From positions 47,245,920-47,309,919 of the forward strand of contig CM054063.1 in assembly GCA_028641055.1 (NCBI GenBank): a stretch of 64,000 bases of DNA, written 5' to 3'. Shown piece after piece: positions 33,518 through 44,757 of this stretch. The DNA comes from Alopecurus myosuroides (taxonomy: Eukaryota; Streptophyta; Magnoliopsida; Poales; Poaceae). Below the pieces are notes generated by a model. The model saw only the letters and a list, made by a program, of their open reading frames with translations, was not told the DNA's origin and did no database searches. Position 1 is the first letter of the stretch. Each line of letters opens with the position of its first letter. The position numbers and the translations under genes are program-made.

Positions 33518-33997
33518 TGTCGTGGGATAATCACGGCAGATGTTACCAGGGGTAACTGATCTTGGGGCAAGACGACACAGGTGTTTGGGAGAGGGTTTAG
33601 CTCAGAGGAAAACATGGTGCAATTCGATCTGGCAGCCGGCAATCAAAGTCGCCGAGTCTCCGATCTTGATATAACAACTCAACTATGGGATTACACTGGA
33701 TGCTCGATATCAAGCGATATTGCTAGGGTTCTTGGACCTCTGTCTAAAACTAGACCTGGGAGTCGGTTTATAAAGCACCCGTACCCCCTGGCTTATTTCC
33801 CAAGGCGCACCCTGGGTCCTACCCGGACACGGCGCACAAACCCTAGCTTTCCTTTACAATAACCCACAATCCGGGTTGCTGGGCCTACAAACTTGGGCCT
33901 CCACAAGCTTCCTTATCCTTAGCCGGATCCTGCGCACCGTCCTTTGGGCCGGGTTACTCCTTGGAGTTTGGCCTACCGGGTTATCATCCCCCCGTCA
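33518..33997 (-). repeat. H 5' LTR
   Basis: 480 bp, four substitutions from the left copy. The TSD GTGGC follows at 33998. With the usual grass rate of 1.3e-8 per site per year, 4/480 gives about 0.3 million years. Confidence 0.95.
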
Positions 33998-34002
33998 GTG
34001 GC

Positions 34003-35188
34003 GCTCACCGCGGATGGAGTCGCTGCAGAGGCTCGGGGTCGACGAGCTCGACGGCGACAGCGGCGGGGTCATGGACGGCGGCGTCGCTGTGGAGGCTCCC
34101 CGGGGTGGCTGCGGTGTCCAAACGGAGGAGGGAGAGGTGGTGAGTCGATTCCAGGGGCTAGCTAGGGTGGTGGCGCAACGAGGTGGCGGTGCTCATCGTG
34201 GATTCAGGGAGGCGCGTCTCCGGCGAGGTGCAGAGAGAGGGGAAAACGACGTGGAGAGGGAGATTGGCGGCGCCCTCGAGGGAGAAGGGGAACCTAGGGC
34301 TTAGGGCAGCGGCGCAGAGCCCTAGGGGGGTTTTATAGGCGCTAGGGAGGCGCATCGGCCGTCGGCGCGGGCTGCTGCCGCCGTGGCACCCGCGGATGCT
34401 CGGCCGTACGCGAGGACGAAGGAGGAAAAAGAGAGCGAAGCGGTACCGGGCTGGGAGAGAAAGAAAAGGGCCGGCTGCGCGCGGGAGAAAAGAAAAAGGT
34501 GGGCTGGGCGCAGCCCACGACCCTTGGCGCCTGTTTTTATTTTTAAAATTTCTCCTTCTGTTTTTTTTTTGCAGAATTTGGAATAGGAAGAAAAGGTAGG
34601 GTTTTAAGTTAGTAAAAAATTTAGAAAAATTAGGGTAAGTTATTTAGGTCAATATCAAACCAATGCCAAGTTTTGTTTTCAAAAAGTTTGAAATTAACTT
34701 GCTGTTTGTGAAGTGGTTTCAAATTGACTTAATTTGAGTATTGATTTAATTATGGAAAACAAAGGTTTAATTATTTGGAACCCTATTTTTTAATTAGAAA
34801 CAATTGATTAGAATTGTTGTATAATTTGGATGAATTCAAATTGGTTGCTGTTTGATGCTTTGATTTGAATTTTGAATGGGATTTGGGATTTAATTGATTG
34901 ATTAAAACCATCATTTTAATAAGTGAGCATTATGGAATAAAATGGAAACAAATAAGGGTTTGATTTGACATTATTATTTGAAAAAGATTGTAACAGAGCA
35001 AGTATGAAATAAATGTTTGAAAAAAGTTTGAATTTGAATTGTGAAAACAGAGTAAAACAGAAGCAAACAAATGGAAAACAAGGTAAACAAATGCAAACAA
35101 CTTAATGAATATGATGACATGATGCAAAACTTTAATTAAACAAGAAACAAACATGCTAGGGGTGGTTTTTCATACTTGGGATGTTACA
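34003..35188 (-). repeat. G 3' LTR, proximal part
   Basis: On the minus strand the LTR starts at 35188 with TGTAACATCCCAAGTATG. An AT-rich 600 bp is followed by a GC-rich part (34000-34560) that ends at H. It aligns with the truncated LTR at 37490-38624 but is clearly diverged, by my estimate about 20-25 percent or more. GC-rich frames such as 33876-34304 are composition artefacts. Confidence 0.78.
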
Positions 35189-37470
35189 AAACGCCCCCCC
35201 TTGAAGGAATCGCGCCCCGAGATTCCTACTGAGAAAGGAAAAGTTCCGGATACTTCTTGCGAAGATCCTCTTCGGTCTCCCACGTTGCCTCTTTATCGGA
35301 ATGATGCGACCCACTTTCAAGAACTTGGTGCTCTTGTTGCGAGTCTTACGCTCGGTCTCATCGAGAATACGAACAGGGTGCTCCTCATAAGATAGATCAT
35401 CTTGCAGTTCAATGGAATCATGATCAACTGCACGATCTGGATCTTTGAAACACCTCTTGAGCTGTGACACGTGGAACACATCGTGCACCTTGGATAGTTT
35501 TTCTGGAAGTTCAAGACGATAAGCATTTTCTGCACGCCTTGAGAGAATGTTGAAAGGACCAATGTATCTTGGTGCAAGCTTTCCTTTCACACCGAAACGA
35601 TGAGTGCCTCTGAGGGGAGTTACACGGAGATATGCCTTGTCACCAGGTGCATAGACCATATCCCTGTGCTTGCTGTCATAGTAGCTTTTCTGACGAGACT
35701 GAGCAATCTTGAGATTGTCACGAATGATGTGAACTTTCCCTCGGCTTCCTTAACAATGTCAGGGCCTAAGAGTGAACGTTCACCAGCTCCAGACCAATTG
35801 ATTGGACTCCTCCATCTGCGGCCATAGAGTGCTTCAAATGGTGCCATGCCTAGGCTTGCCTGGTAGCTGTTGTTGTAGGAGAATTCAGCATATGGAAGGA
35901 AATCCTCCCACTTCGTGCCAAAGGAGATACCACATGCTCTGAGCATATCCTCGAGAATCCGATTGACTCTTTCGACTTGCCCTTGAGACTGAGGGTGATA
36001 AGCTGTGCTGAACAGAAGTTTGGTGCCCAATGCTTCTTGAAAGCTTTTCCAGAAATGAGAAGTGAATATGCTTCCACGGTCTGAGCTTATTTCCAATGGA
36101 ACACCATGAAGAGGAACAATTTTTTCTGTGTATAGCTCTGCTAACTGTCTAGCTGAGATTGTTTCTTTGACAGCAAAGAAGTGAGCTACTTTAGTGAGAC
36201 GATCAATAACAACGAAGATTGCATCGTTGCCCTTCTTGGACTTTGGAAAACCAGTGACGAAGTCCATTTCAATCATGTCCCACTTCCACTCAGGAATTTT
36301 CAGAGGTTGGAGTAGACCGGCTGTTTTCTGATGGACTGCCTTAACACGTTGACAAACGTCGCATTCAGAAACGTATTGAGCAATTTCACGTTTCATGCCA
36401 GGCCACCAATACAGTGTCTTAAGATCCTGGTACATCTTTGTACTTCTAGGGTGAATGGAAAGAGGAGTTTCATGATCCTCCTTGAGAATGATATCTTTGA
36501 GACTTTGAACTTGAGGAACTGCAATGCGTCCTTCGAAGAACACAGTTCCTTTGTCATCAATTGAGAAGGACTTGAATTTCTCCTTGCCTTCTTTGATGTG
36601 TTCTACCATCTTCTTGATTTCAGCATCACGAAGTTGTTCAGAATGAATATTGTCCTCGAGAGTTGGACTGGCTGTCAAGCTAGCAAGATAGCCTTGAGGA
36701 ACAAGACCAAGGTTCAGCTTCTGGAATTCTTCATGAAGTGGAGGTTGGCTTTCCATGATCATGAGATTATTGCAATACGACTTGCGACTGAGAGCATCGG
36801 CCATCACATTAGCCTTGCCTGGAGTGTAAGAAATGGTGAGATCAAAGTCTTTAATCTTTTCAATCCATCTCCTTTGCCTGAGGTTTAGATCTGGTTGAGT
36901 GAAGATGTATTTCAGGCTCTTATGATCGGAAAAGATTTCAGTGCGGTTACCCAACAATTATTGTCTCCATTTCTTGAGGGAAAACACAACTGCTGCAAGT
37001 TCTAGATCATGTGTGGGATAGTTTTGCTCATGTGCATTCAACTGACGTGAAGCATAAGCCACAACTTGACGTTCTTGCATAAGAACTGCACCTAGACCTT
37101 GGAGAGAAGCATCACAGAATATCTGGAAAGGTTTGGTAGTATCTGGGCCAACCAGAACTGGGGTAGAAGTGAATTTAGTCTTCAGGAGATTGAAACTCTC
37201 ATCACACTGTGGAGTCCAAATGAACTTCTTGTCCTTCTTTGTGAGATCAGTGAGAGGTTTGGCAATCTTGGAAAAGTTTTGGACGAAACGACGGCAATAG
37301 CTAGCCAAGCCAAGAAAGCTTCTAACTTGTTTTACCGTCTTAGGAGGTTTCCAATCAACAATTGCTTTAACCTTTTCTGGATCAATGGCTATTCCCTTGG
37401 CAGAGATGACATGACCAAGGTAAGCAACTTCTGGAATCCAGAACTCACATTTGGAGAACTTGGCGTACAT
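35189..37470 (-). pseudogene. pol: G pol, C-terminal part (RT end, RNase H, INT, chromodomain)
   Basis: Minus strand from 37470: the RT thumb ([31 protein letters not shown]), RNase H ([25 protein letters not shown]), then integrase with its HHCC finger (CDVCQRVK) and DDE residues in [18 protein letters not shown] and QGQVERVN. At the end comes a chromodomain-like piece, so it is a chromovirus (Tekay type by style). There is an in-frame TAA at 36958 where a Tyr codon is expected, a one-base shift near 35740 and another in the chromodomain near 35315. RT palm, protease and gag are deleted. In the ancestral frame the ORF runs through the PPT (35189-35202) into the LTR. Confidence 0.85.
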
Positions 37471-37489
37471 TTGGAGAACATGACCAAGG
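37471..37489. other. Filler DNA at the internal deletion of G
   Basis: Between the RT coding sequence and the truncated 5' LTR lies TTGGAGAACATGACCAAGGT. Both halves repeat nearby text: CATTTGGAGAAC is also at about 37447 and CATGACCAAGGT at about 37409. This is the pattern left by templated end joining. Confidence 0.55.
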
Positions 37490-38624
37490 TGAGCTCGACG
37501 GCGGCGTTGTCGCGGACGGCGTCAAGGAAGGAGATGCTCCCCGGTTGAGCTCGCGTGTCCAAACCGTAGAGGGAGCAGAGGGCTTTTGATTTCAGGGGCT
37601 AGGTGGGGAAGTGGTGAGCCATGGCGACGTTGCGGTGGTCGGATTCAGAGGGTGTCGTCGCCGGTGGGGGGAGCAGAGGAGGAAATCTCGTCGAGGAGGA
37701 GGCGATCGACGGCGGCGGAGAGGGGAAAGGGAACCTAGGGGGTCTAGGGTTAGGTGCGGGGGCTCTGGGGCTTCTTATAGGCGTGGATGCGCCTGGAGGC
37801 CGCCGGAGTCGACGCGGGGGTGCGGTGGCGCCTCCGATGCGCTGCCGTACGGGGTGACGAAGGCGATTAGAACGTACGCACGAATCTCCAAGCGTTACGC
37901 GCGGGTTAGTTGGGTTGGGCTGGCGCGCGCGTTAGGATAGCGGGCTGGGTTTTGTTATCTGCTGCGCGCGCTGTAGGTTTTGTTTTATTTTTATTTTTTC
38001 CTTCTGTTTTTTTTGTAGCTTTTGCTTTTGGAAGAAAATCATAGGTTTTAGTTTAGGGAAAAATCTAAAAAAATTCAGATAGGCTCCTTAGGCCAAATGC
38101 AACCATTTGGCAACTTTCATTTTCAAAAATTTTAACATTTGATTGCTTTTTGAAATTTGAACCAAATTTGAGTGAAATGGTTAATATTAATAAACATTAA
38201 TAAAAACCACCATTCAAATAGGGTAACCCCTATGGTAAAAAGCAAATTGAGTTGATTTGATTTGTTAACAACATAATTTCAAAAATGGTTCTGTTTGGGT
38301 GATTGGATTTGAATTTTAAATTGTGTTTGGAAAATAAATAATTGATTTAAAATGATCATTTTCACAAGTGATCACTGAGGAAAACATGGAACCAAAATGG
38401 TTGTTATTACTTGTGAATTTTATTCAAAAAGTTGTAACAGAGCAAGTATGAAACCAATGTTTGAAAAAGGTTTGGATTTGAGTTGTGAGAACAGTGGAAA
38501 ACAATTGCAATAAATAAGAAACAAATGCAAGCAACATTGAATCAATATGATGATATGATGCAATACTTAAATAAACATGCAACAAACATTCTAAGTGGAT
38601 GATTTTCATACTTGGGATGTTACA
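37490..38624 (-). repeat. G 5' LTR, truncated
   Basis: Ends at 38624 with ...CTTGGGATGTTACA, the same terminus as the left LTR. Its distal part was removed together with PBS, gag, PR and most of RT. The right flank AAAAG (38625-38629) is the expected TSD. Confidence 0.78.
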
Positions 38625-39483
38625 AAAAGCAATTTAAAACTGCAAAGTATACTAAGGAGGATTTCATTGCTAATAAACATGGTAATGAAAGAGAGCCTTG
38701 GGTACAAAAATCAATGCCTTTCCCTAATAAGAAACATAAATCAAAGAAGAAAGAACATTATAATAAATTATGTGAGTGGATGAAACCTTTATTTTTGCAA
38801 ATTCCTTTGACTGATGCTTTTAAACTGCCTCCTTATTCTAAATATATGAAAGATATTATCTCTAACAAAAGGAAGATTCCTAATGAGGAAATTTCCACTA
38901 TGCTTGCTACTTACTCTTTCAGTGGAAAGGTTCCAAAGAAGCTTGGAGATCCTAGTATTCCTAAGACCCCTTGTTCTATTAAAAATAATTATGTTAGAAT
39001 TTCTTTATGTGACTTGGGAGCAGGAGTTAGTGTTATGCCTTTCTCTCTTTATAAAAGGGTCTCTCTGGAAAAACTAATGCACACTGATATATATTTCAAA
39101 TGGATGATAAATCCACTGCTATTCCTGTTGGTATATGTGAGAATGTTCCTGTTCAAGTGACTACTAATTGTTTGATATTAACTGACTTTGTTGTGTTGGA
39201 AATGTCTGAAGATGATAATATGTCTATTATTCTTAGGAGACCTTTTCTTAACACTGTAGGGGCTATTATTGATTGCAATCAAGGAAAAGTAACTTTTAAT
39301 GTTAATGATAAAGAGCATATCGTTTATTTTCCCAAGAAGATTGATAGAAGATATGGTCTAAATTCCATTGAAAATATTGAGACCATCAAGATTGGAGAGA
39401 TTTATTGTCCCTTTCCAATGCCGCCGAAAGAATATGAAATTATTATGATTGGGACTATGTCTATCAAGGTTGAGGTAACATGA
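38625..39483 (+). pseudogene. D gag end and protease
   Basis: The first frame (to about 39090) carries a lysine-rich linker and the region NEEISTMLATYSFSG, then the retropepsin-like site SLCDLGAGVSVMPFSLY. A one-base deletion near 39095 shifts to the frame holding DDKSTAIPVGICENVPV, ILTDFVVLEM and the flap/second loop IILRRPFLNTVGAIIDC. The last usually reads LGRPFL in the family. The stop is at 39481. The start is lost at the G insertion. It is an Athila-group protease and is followed by no RT. Confidence 0.8.
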
Positions 39484-39848
39484 TTATTTAGTGACAAACA
39501 AAGTTTTGCTTCATATAAAAATTGTTCTGGTAACAAGACTTGATCAACCTTGTTAACAAAGTGATTTTGAATTAAGAGGACAATGTTTTAACTATATTTT
39601 CACCTTCCCCTTTATGTTTTCACCATGCTACTTTAGTATAATTATGTTTTCCACCATCCATAGTCATGTTTCCATCATGTTTTCATCTTTATTACTGCGG
39701 TTATGCATGTTTTCACCATCCATATTTTTGTTTTCACCACTTCCACCTTTGTTTTCCCTAGCCAATCGCCTTTTAAAGTGTCATAGAACCTTTGTAGTTT
39801 TGGTTTTGATTTTTTCCATCTTTCCACATTTGTTTTTATGGTTTTTAA
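39484..39848 (+). mobile_element. D internal non-coding, left of the Helitron
   Basis: A T-rich stretch with repeated ATGTTTTCACCATC-like units at 39600-39740. No ORF is supported. It continues at 42189. Confidence 0.6.
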
Positions 39849-42188
39849 TCTCTACTATATAATGCAGCTTAACAACCGTAGGTACGTCGGCCGATTTGCG
39901 TTTTAGCCCCCGGTAGAGTAAGTTGTCAACCCGCAGCCCATTATCACATGTTTTGCACTTTAGTCCAGCCCGCCTCCTACCTTCCCTCCTTCCTTCTCTT
40001 CTCCATCGACCACAGAATGACAGCTTATTTCCCAACCGGCCGCCACCCCTGGATCTCCGGCGAGTGTCGCCGCCTCCTTCGTCCGGCTAGAGGAATGGAA
40101 CCACACACTGCTGATCTACAAGATCCCCTATACAGTAAGTCGCCGCCTACCTGCTATCCGACCGACGGCCTCGAAAACCACGCTGACACTGGCGCCCTGC
40201 AGCCTCGGCGATCTGCTGGTTCGTGAGGAGCTTAGTTAGGTGGAGGAATCCAGCTTCGGTTGAGGAGCAGCCATACTTACAGCCTGTCAGTCGGCGAGGT
40301 AGGGGAAGAAGCAGGGTGGTTGCAAGGCCATCTAGGGATGGCAATGGGTCTGCTCCCCACCGGGGAGTGCCTTCTCATCCCCATCCCTATTTAGCAATCG
40401 GGGAGACTTTTTTCCCATCCCCATCCCCATCCCCATCAGGGTCGGGGCGGGGATCGTGTTCCCCACTAAGAAGCTAAATTCAAATAATTTTGTCACATTT
40501 TCGTGAACTTACACTTTTGACACACAGAGATATACAACTTGTACAACACGCACGTGGTTAAAAGTACGAAAGATTAGATAATATATTACGTATTATTAAA
40601 ACACACTATGCTAGACATAGTATTACTACTTTTTTCATATAAAATTGTATCGATTTATATACAATAAGAATAGATAACGGGTATAGCGGGGAACGGGGAT
40701 GGGGAGACCTTTGAATCCCCATCCCCATTTTAGATGGCGGGGATCAACTTTCCCCACACCCGTCCCCTAATAGGTGAATTCCCCACGGGTTTGCGGGGAA
40801 CGGGTCCCCATTGACATCCCTAAGGCCATCAAAGGAGCGCTACTCCTTGTCCGATTGAGCGAAAGCTCCAGCTGTATACGGAAGAGCGCTGCTCCGTATC
40901 TGATTGATTGAAATCCCCGGCTGTACATGGTAGATGTACAAAGACTCCCGTTTATCACACCATTGCTCCTGAATGATTGCAACTTCCCTTTTTACCAAAT
41001 TTTCAGTCTGATTTTGAACATCTTATTTTGACTTGGCCCTTCACTCAGTACAATGTCTGAAACTCTCTTGTAATATAAATCTATCATGTTTTCTGAAAGC
41101 TGGTGGAGGAGTGTGAAGTTCTGATTAATATCGATATATAATTATAGAAATATATTTGATCCTGGACCCGTAAGCTACTACTATAAACCAAACTGAAGCA
41201 CATTGTGTGAAAAAAGTACTATATTATAGTGTATATGCTAATTAACATGCTCTGCTCACCATTTGCAGCTGTTGATGCGGTAGCATGGAAGCACTGCCAG
41301 GATTACACCACAGTAAGTGGCACTGCCAGTTTGCTCTAAAATTCTGTGCATCTGAATCTTATCTCGCTTAATCCATTATGTTTTGACAAACCAAGAACCC
41401 GATTCCCTGGGGCTTTTACGGGGCCGACACTCAAGTAGTTCTTCATTATCTCTGCTGCTGTCATGTTTCATCAGCTCATTCCACTCGTTTGCCCCACTCA
41501 CAATGGATGGGTGAGAAGAACACACTTCTTCCAAATGCTCTTGTGTGCAGCAGTAGAACTTCTTTTTGAGTGTTCTGGTTCATACACATTTAGTGAACTG
41601 TAGCTCTATATCGTTCAGATGTCTTGATCATGTGATTAGTTAGTACGAGGAATATGTTGCTCAATGAATTAGTTCCAACTTTATACTCCTTCAGTTCACA
41701 GAGTTGTACTGTTGATTCTCCTATATGTCTCGACCGTGAGGCTCCAGTCATGACACCTGAGCCCAAAAAGCAAAGCACGATGATTCCATTTTTTCTTGGA
41801 CAATAAACATTATTTTCTGTTTCAACTCCCAGTATAGGAAATTACGAGTGAATCATCACCATTTTAAACTCATGTCAATTTTAGCATGCTCTTGGCCTCA
41901 TCTTGTATGATTGTTACAAACAGAACAAAAACTTTTTGATACACCTACACAAGTACGGAGTATCATTCAAATAGAACCGAAGACAACACCCTTATTGTTG
42001 TACCAGAATAAATGTAAGAGCGTCAGCGACTTTGAATTATCGAGATGCATTGGAGCGAAGTGATTTTTATCGAATACCATGTCTCTCTTCTTCTATGCAC
42101 ACGCCTTTTTTCGTGTATTATGTTTACTGCGACATCCAGCGATCGAAAAAATTTAAGCGACTGTTGCAACGCACGGGCATTCAACTAG
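39849..42188 (+). mobile_element. Non-autonomous Helitron
   Basis: The 5' end TCTCTACTATATAATGC (39849) and the 3' end GCAACGCACGGGCATTCAACTAG (last base 42188) are characteristic of grass Helitrons: TC at the start, CTAG at the end. It sits between a host A (39848) and T (42189) without target duplication. The 2,340 bp hold no helicase or Rep. The first 450 bp (39880-40320) are GC-rich, like a captured gene piece, but I cannot name it. It carries a hAT MITE. Confidence 0.8.
40333..40822. mobile_element. hAT-type MITE inside the Helitron
   Basis: A 490-bp element. Terminal inverted repeats are TAGGGATGGCAATGGG (left) and CCCATTGACATCCCTA (right), one mismatch. The 8-bp TSD AGGCCATC is perfect on both sides (40325-40332 and 40823-40830). 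Eight-base duplications and TAGGG ends indicate hAT. It has no transposase. Sub-terminal sequence on both sides is rich in CCCCATCCCC / GGGGATGGGG. Confidence 0.9.
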
Positions 42189-42761
42189 TTATTTATTAAA
42201 TTTTGAAAGTACCTCGAAAATAAAGTTTCTCGAAAAATTCCAGAAAAATTATAATATTTTTTTACGTTAAAAATGAGGCGGAGAGGCACCTGGGGCACCC
42301 CAGGGAGACCCACCAGTCAGGCACACCACAGGGTGGCGCGGTCAGCCCCTAGTGGCGTCAGCACATGGTGTGGGGCCCCTAGCCCTCCACTTACTCTCTC
42401 CCCTGCCAAAGATTCCCTTCTCTCACCCTAAACTCAAAACATTTCCTGGAACCTGAGTTCTTATTGTTCTTCCTCGAGATTTTCAGTCTCTTTGCTCAGC
42501 CCACATTTGTTGCTGAAATTTGGTGCATTTGCTCTCCGGTATGTGACTCCTCCGATTATCCAAGTAGAATTTTATTTGGTGGAGTATTTCTTGAGTATTT
42601 TGGTACTATAGGTGACATCTTATGTGAGTTTGCATGCTTGATTTAAGTTGAAATAATATAGTTTTGATGCATGTTTAGCTCTCCTATAAGTTTCTATAGT
42701 AGTTTCCACCTTATAGTTGCTCTAAACCAATTTTTGTAATGCTTGCTTAAAAATTTCAGAG
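42189..42761 (+). mobile_element. D leader region before ORF2, with a candidate intron
   Basis: Non-coding. It contains a GC-rich inverted repeat like that of the LTRs (about 42310-42390). A donor-like CCG|GTATGTGAC at 42539 and an acceptor-like AAATTTCAG ending at 42759 would make a 221-nt intron finishing two bases before the ORF2 ATG. Confidence 0.5.
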
Positions 42762-43873
42762 ATGAAGCATAATGTGTATCAACTTAACTAGCACAAGTTG
42801 AATTACATGAGGACATTCTTGTACACCGTGAAGAAAGAGTATTTCTATCAATCTATCCATGCCAGGAATTCACGAATGCTACGGGAATTCTGCAGGATTT
42901 CTATACTCTTGTGCAAAATGCAGGATTGGATCGTTTCATTGAGGATGAACCTACCCAACATATTAAACTAACTATGTCTGTGGTGCAGGATTTTCGCTTT
43001 AGTTGGTCCTTTCCTAATCCTATGGTCCATTACAAAATTTATAATAAAGCTGTAGACTTGCCTTTCAATGATTTTTGTGCAGCTATCAAGGTGCCACAAT
43101 GGGGGTCATGTGAGAAAATAAGAGGGCAGCCAAACCACTGCTCGATTTATATGAGGATATTTCTCAAGGTGGAAGCTTCACAGGCGAGAGTGGTAAAATT
43201 CGAGAAATTCAACTCCCATTGCTTATTTTATTTCCAAATGTGTGCTAGCTAGAAAAACTGCCAACAAGTTATCTGTTTATGATCTAGCTTTAATCTCAAC
43301 TGCTTTAAGACATGATAGGTCTTATAACTTTGGTGCTTTAATTGGTTTCCGTCTATCACTTAACCGTGAGAAGGGAGGAATTTGTGGAGGTCTTATTGCC
43401 TCTCGGTTGCTAGCTTTGCACGGTGTGGAGCCACATCCTTTAGACCTTCAGTTTCCCGTAGAGAGGCTGGACCTTATTTCCATGATTCAACATAAGTTTC
43501 TCTCCACCTATGGTAACCTAGACAATTTATCTTATGGAATAACTTTCTCAAACAATCAAGGTGGAGAGTGACTAAATCTAATAGAGTAGTACTTTTGTCT
43601 GCACCTCTTTTGTTTAACCTTAATGGCAGGCAAGGATGGTCACTTCCGGAGAGTGAGCTGGATGCATACATTGCGCAGTACCCCCAGCATGTAGAGGATG
43701 CTGGAGAGGGGGACGATAGTGATTTCGTCCAGCCCTCTAACACCGCGGGGTTTCCATACAAGCACCTAGGTTATGATTATGCGTCTGCTGCTTTATCTTA
43801 TTCATGGGCGCCCGAGTACGACAATGGTAGGGACGACCCAGCACAGTGGGGACACTTCCCATGCCGTGATTGA
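42762..43873 (+). pseudogene. D ORF2, uncharacterised Athila-group protein
   Basis: The ATG at 42762 (MKHNVYQLN) opens a region whose conserved parts lie in several frames: LVQNAGLDRFIEDEP and YNKAVDLPFNDFCAAIKVP (42911 on), ALISTALRHDRSYNFGALIG and GGICGGLIASRLLALHGVEP (43242 on), and LSAPLLFNLNGRQGWSLPES to the stop at 43871 (43568 on). There are at least two frameshifts plus stops, near 42790 and 43130-43250. The protein occupies the place of RT-INT or env. I know similar predicted proteins from Triticeae repeats but no function. It is rich in hydrophobic helices without a clear signal peptide. Confidence 0.6.
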
Positions 43874-44757
43874 TCTCCACTTAGACCAAGATTGGGGGGA
43901 GGTATACCGGCATCGCACTCATTTATATATCATGTTTCTGTCGGTTCATTGTATATCCATGTTTTCGTTTCTATCGCTTTTTTTCATTTCTTTCGCTTCT
44001 TTTTGTTTTTTTGTTTTGTTCTTGCTTTCCAAAACACAAAAATACCAAAAATATTTCTGTTGTTTGTCTTTATTTGCTTCTTTAGTTTCTTTTGTTGGTT
44101 TTCTTTACTTTCTTGTTTCGGTTTAATATTCAAAAATCCAAAAATATTTTTCTTTGTTTGCTTGTTTCTTTCTATTCTTGTTTAATTCGAAAACCCAAAA
44201 ATATTTGTTGTTCAACTTTGGTTTTGTAAAGTTTGTTGCATATTTCATCGGTCTTCCGTGCCTCCATTGGCGTTTGTTATCATTCTATATTATTCAGTCC
44301 ACACGAGTGAAGAGCCATAATGACGATTTACAACAATTCAAGTTGTGGTGAGAGGCTAGTATGAACTCTATTTGTTTTCATTTTTGTACATATACTCATC
44401 CATGTGGACATGCTTAGTTTGTTCGTGTAACTTGTATGTTATTTAATTAATGCTTAGTAGTTTGTTCTCTCAAATGTTTAGTTCCAACTTATTAATATTA
44501 GATAGCATGCCGTATAAATGTTTGCTTGAAGTGTTTTATTCATAGAAGGGTATGACATTGTGGTATCTCTCTCTGATTGTTTTGCTTGAATCGACTTGGC
44601 ACATGATCACGCATGCATAAGACTGAAAACAAAACGTCAATTAAGCCTCGATGATTTATTTTTCCTCAGAGTATTTCTATCACTTTTATGCCCCTGTTAA
44701 TTTTCTTTTGTCGATGGCATGATTATGACAGTTGTTGCTCTGTTGATTGTCGCTCCC
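43874..44757 (+). mobile_element. D 3' non-coding region, left of C
   Basis: Contains a long T/C-rich tract with CAAAAATACCAAAAATA-like repeats (43960-44200), whose Phe-rich frames I reject as genes. It ends in TTGATTGTCGCTCCC at the C insertion. The last five bases are the C TSD. Confidence 0.65.

Larger units (their letters stand above)
23344..33997 (-). mobile_element. Ty3/Gypsy element H (Tat lineage), complete ends
   Basis: H has two 480-bp LTRs and the 5-bp TSD GTGGC on both sides (23339-23343 and 33998-34002). On the minus strand the order is 5' LTR, PBS, pol, then a gene in antisense, PPT and 3' LTR. The archaeal-type second RNase H and the antisense ORF mark the Tat lineage (Grande/Retand-like). 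The gag domain is missing. The LTRs differ at only 4 of 480 positions, all transitions. H is inserted in the LTR of G. Confidence 0.93.

Noticed and set aside
33876..34304. GC-rich ORFs near 34 kb and 37.6 kb
   Set aside because: Arg/Gly-rich frames from GC-rich LTR sequence; not conserved between the two G LTRs.
43773..44185. Phe-rich plus-strand ORFs looking like membrane proteins
   Set aside because: Produced by the T-rich tract with CAAAAATACC repeats in D's non-coding region.
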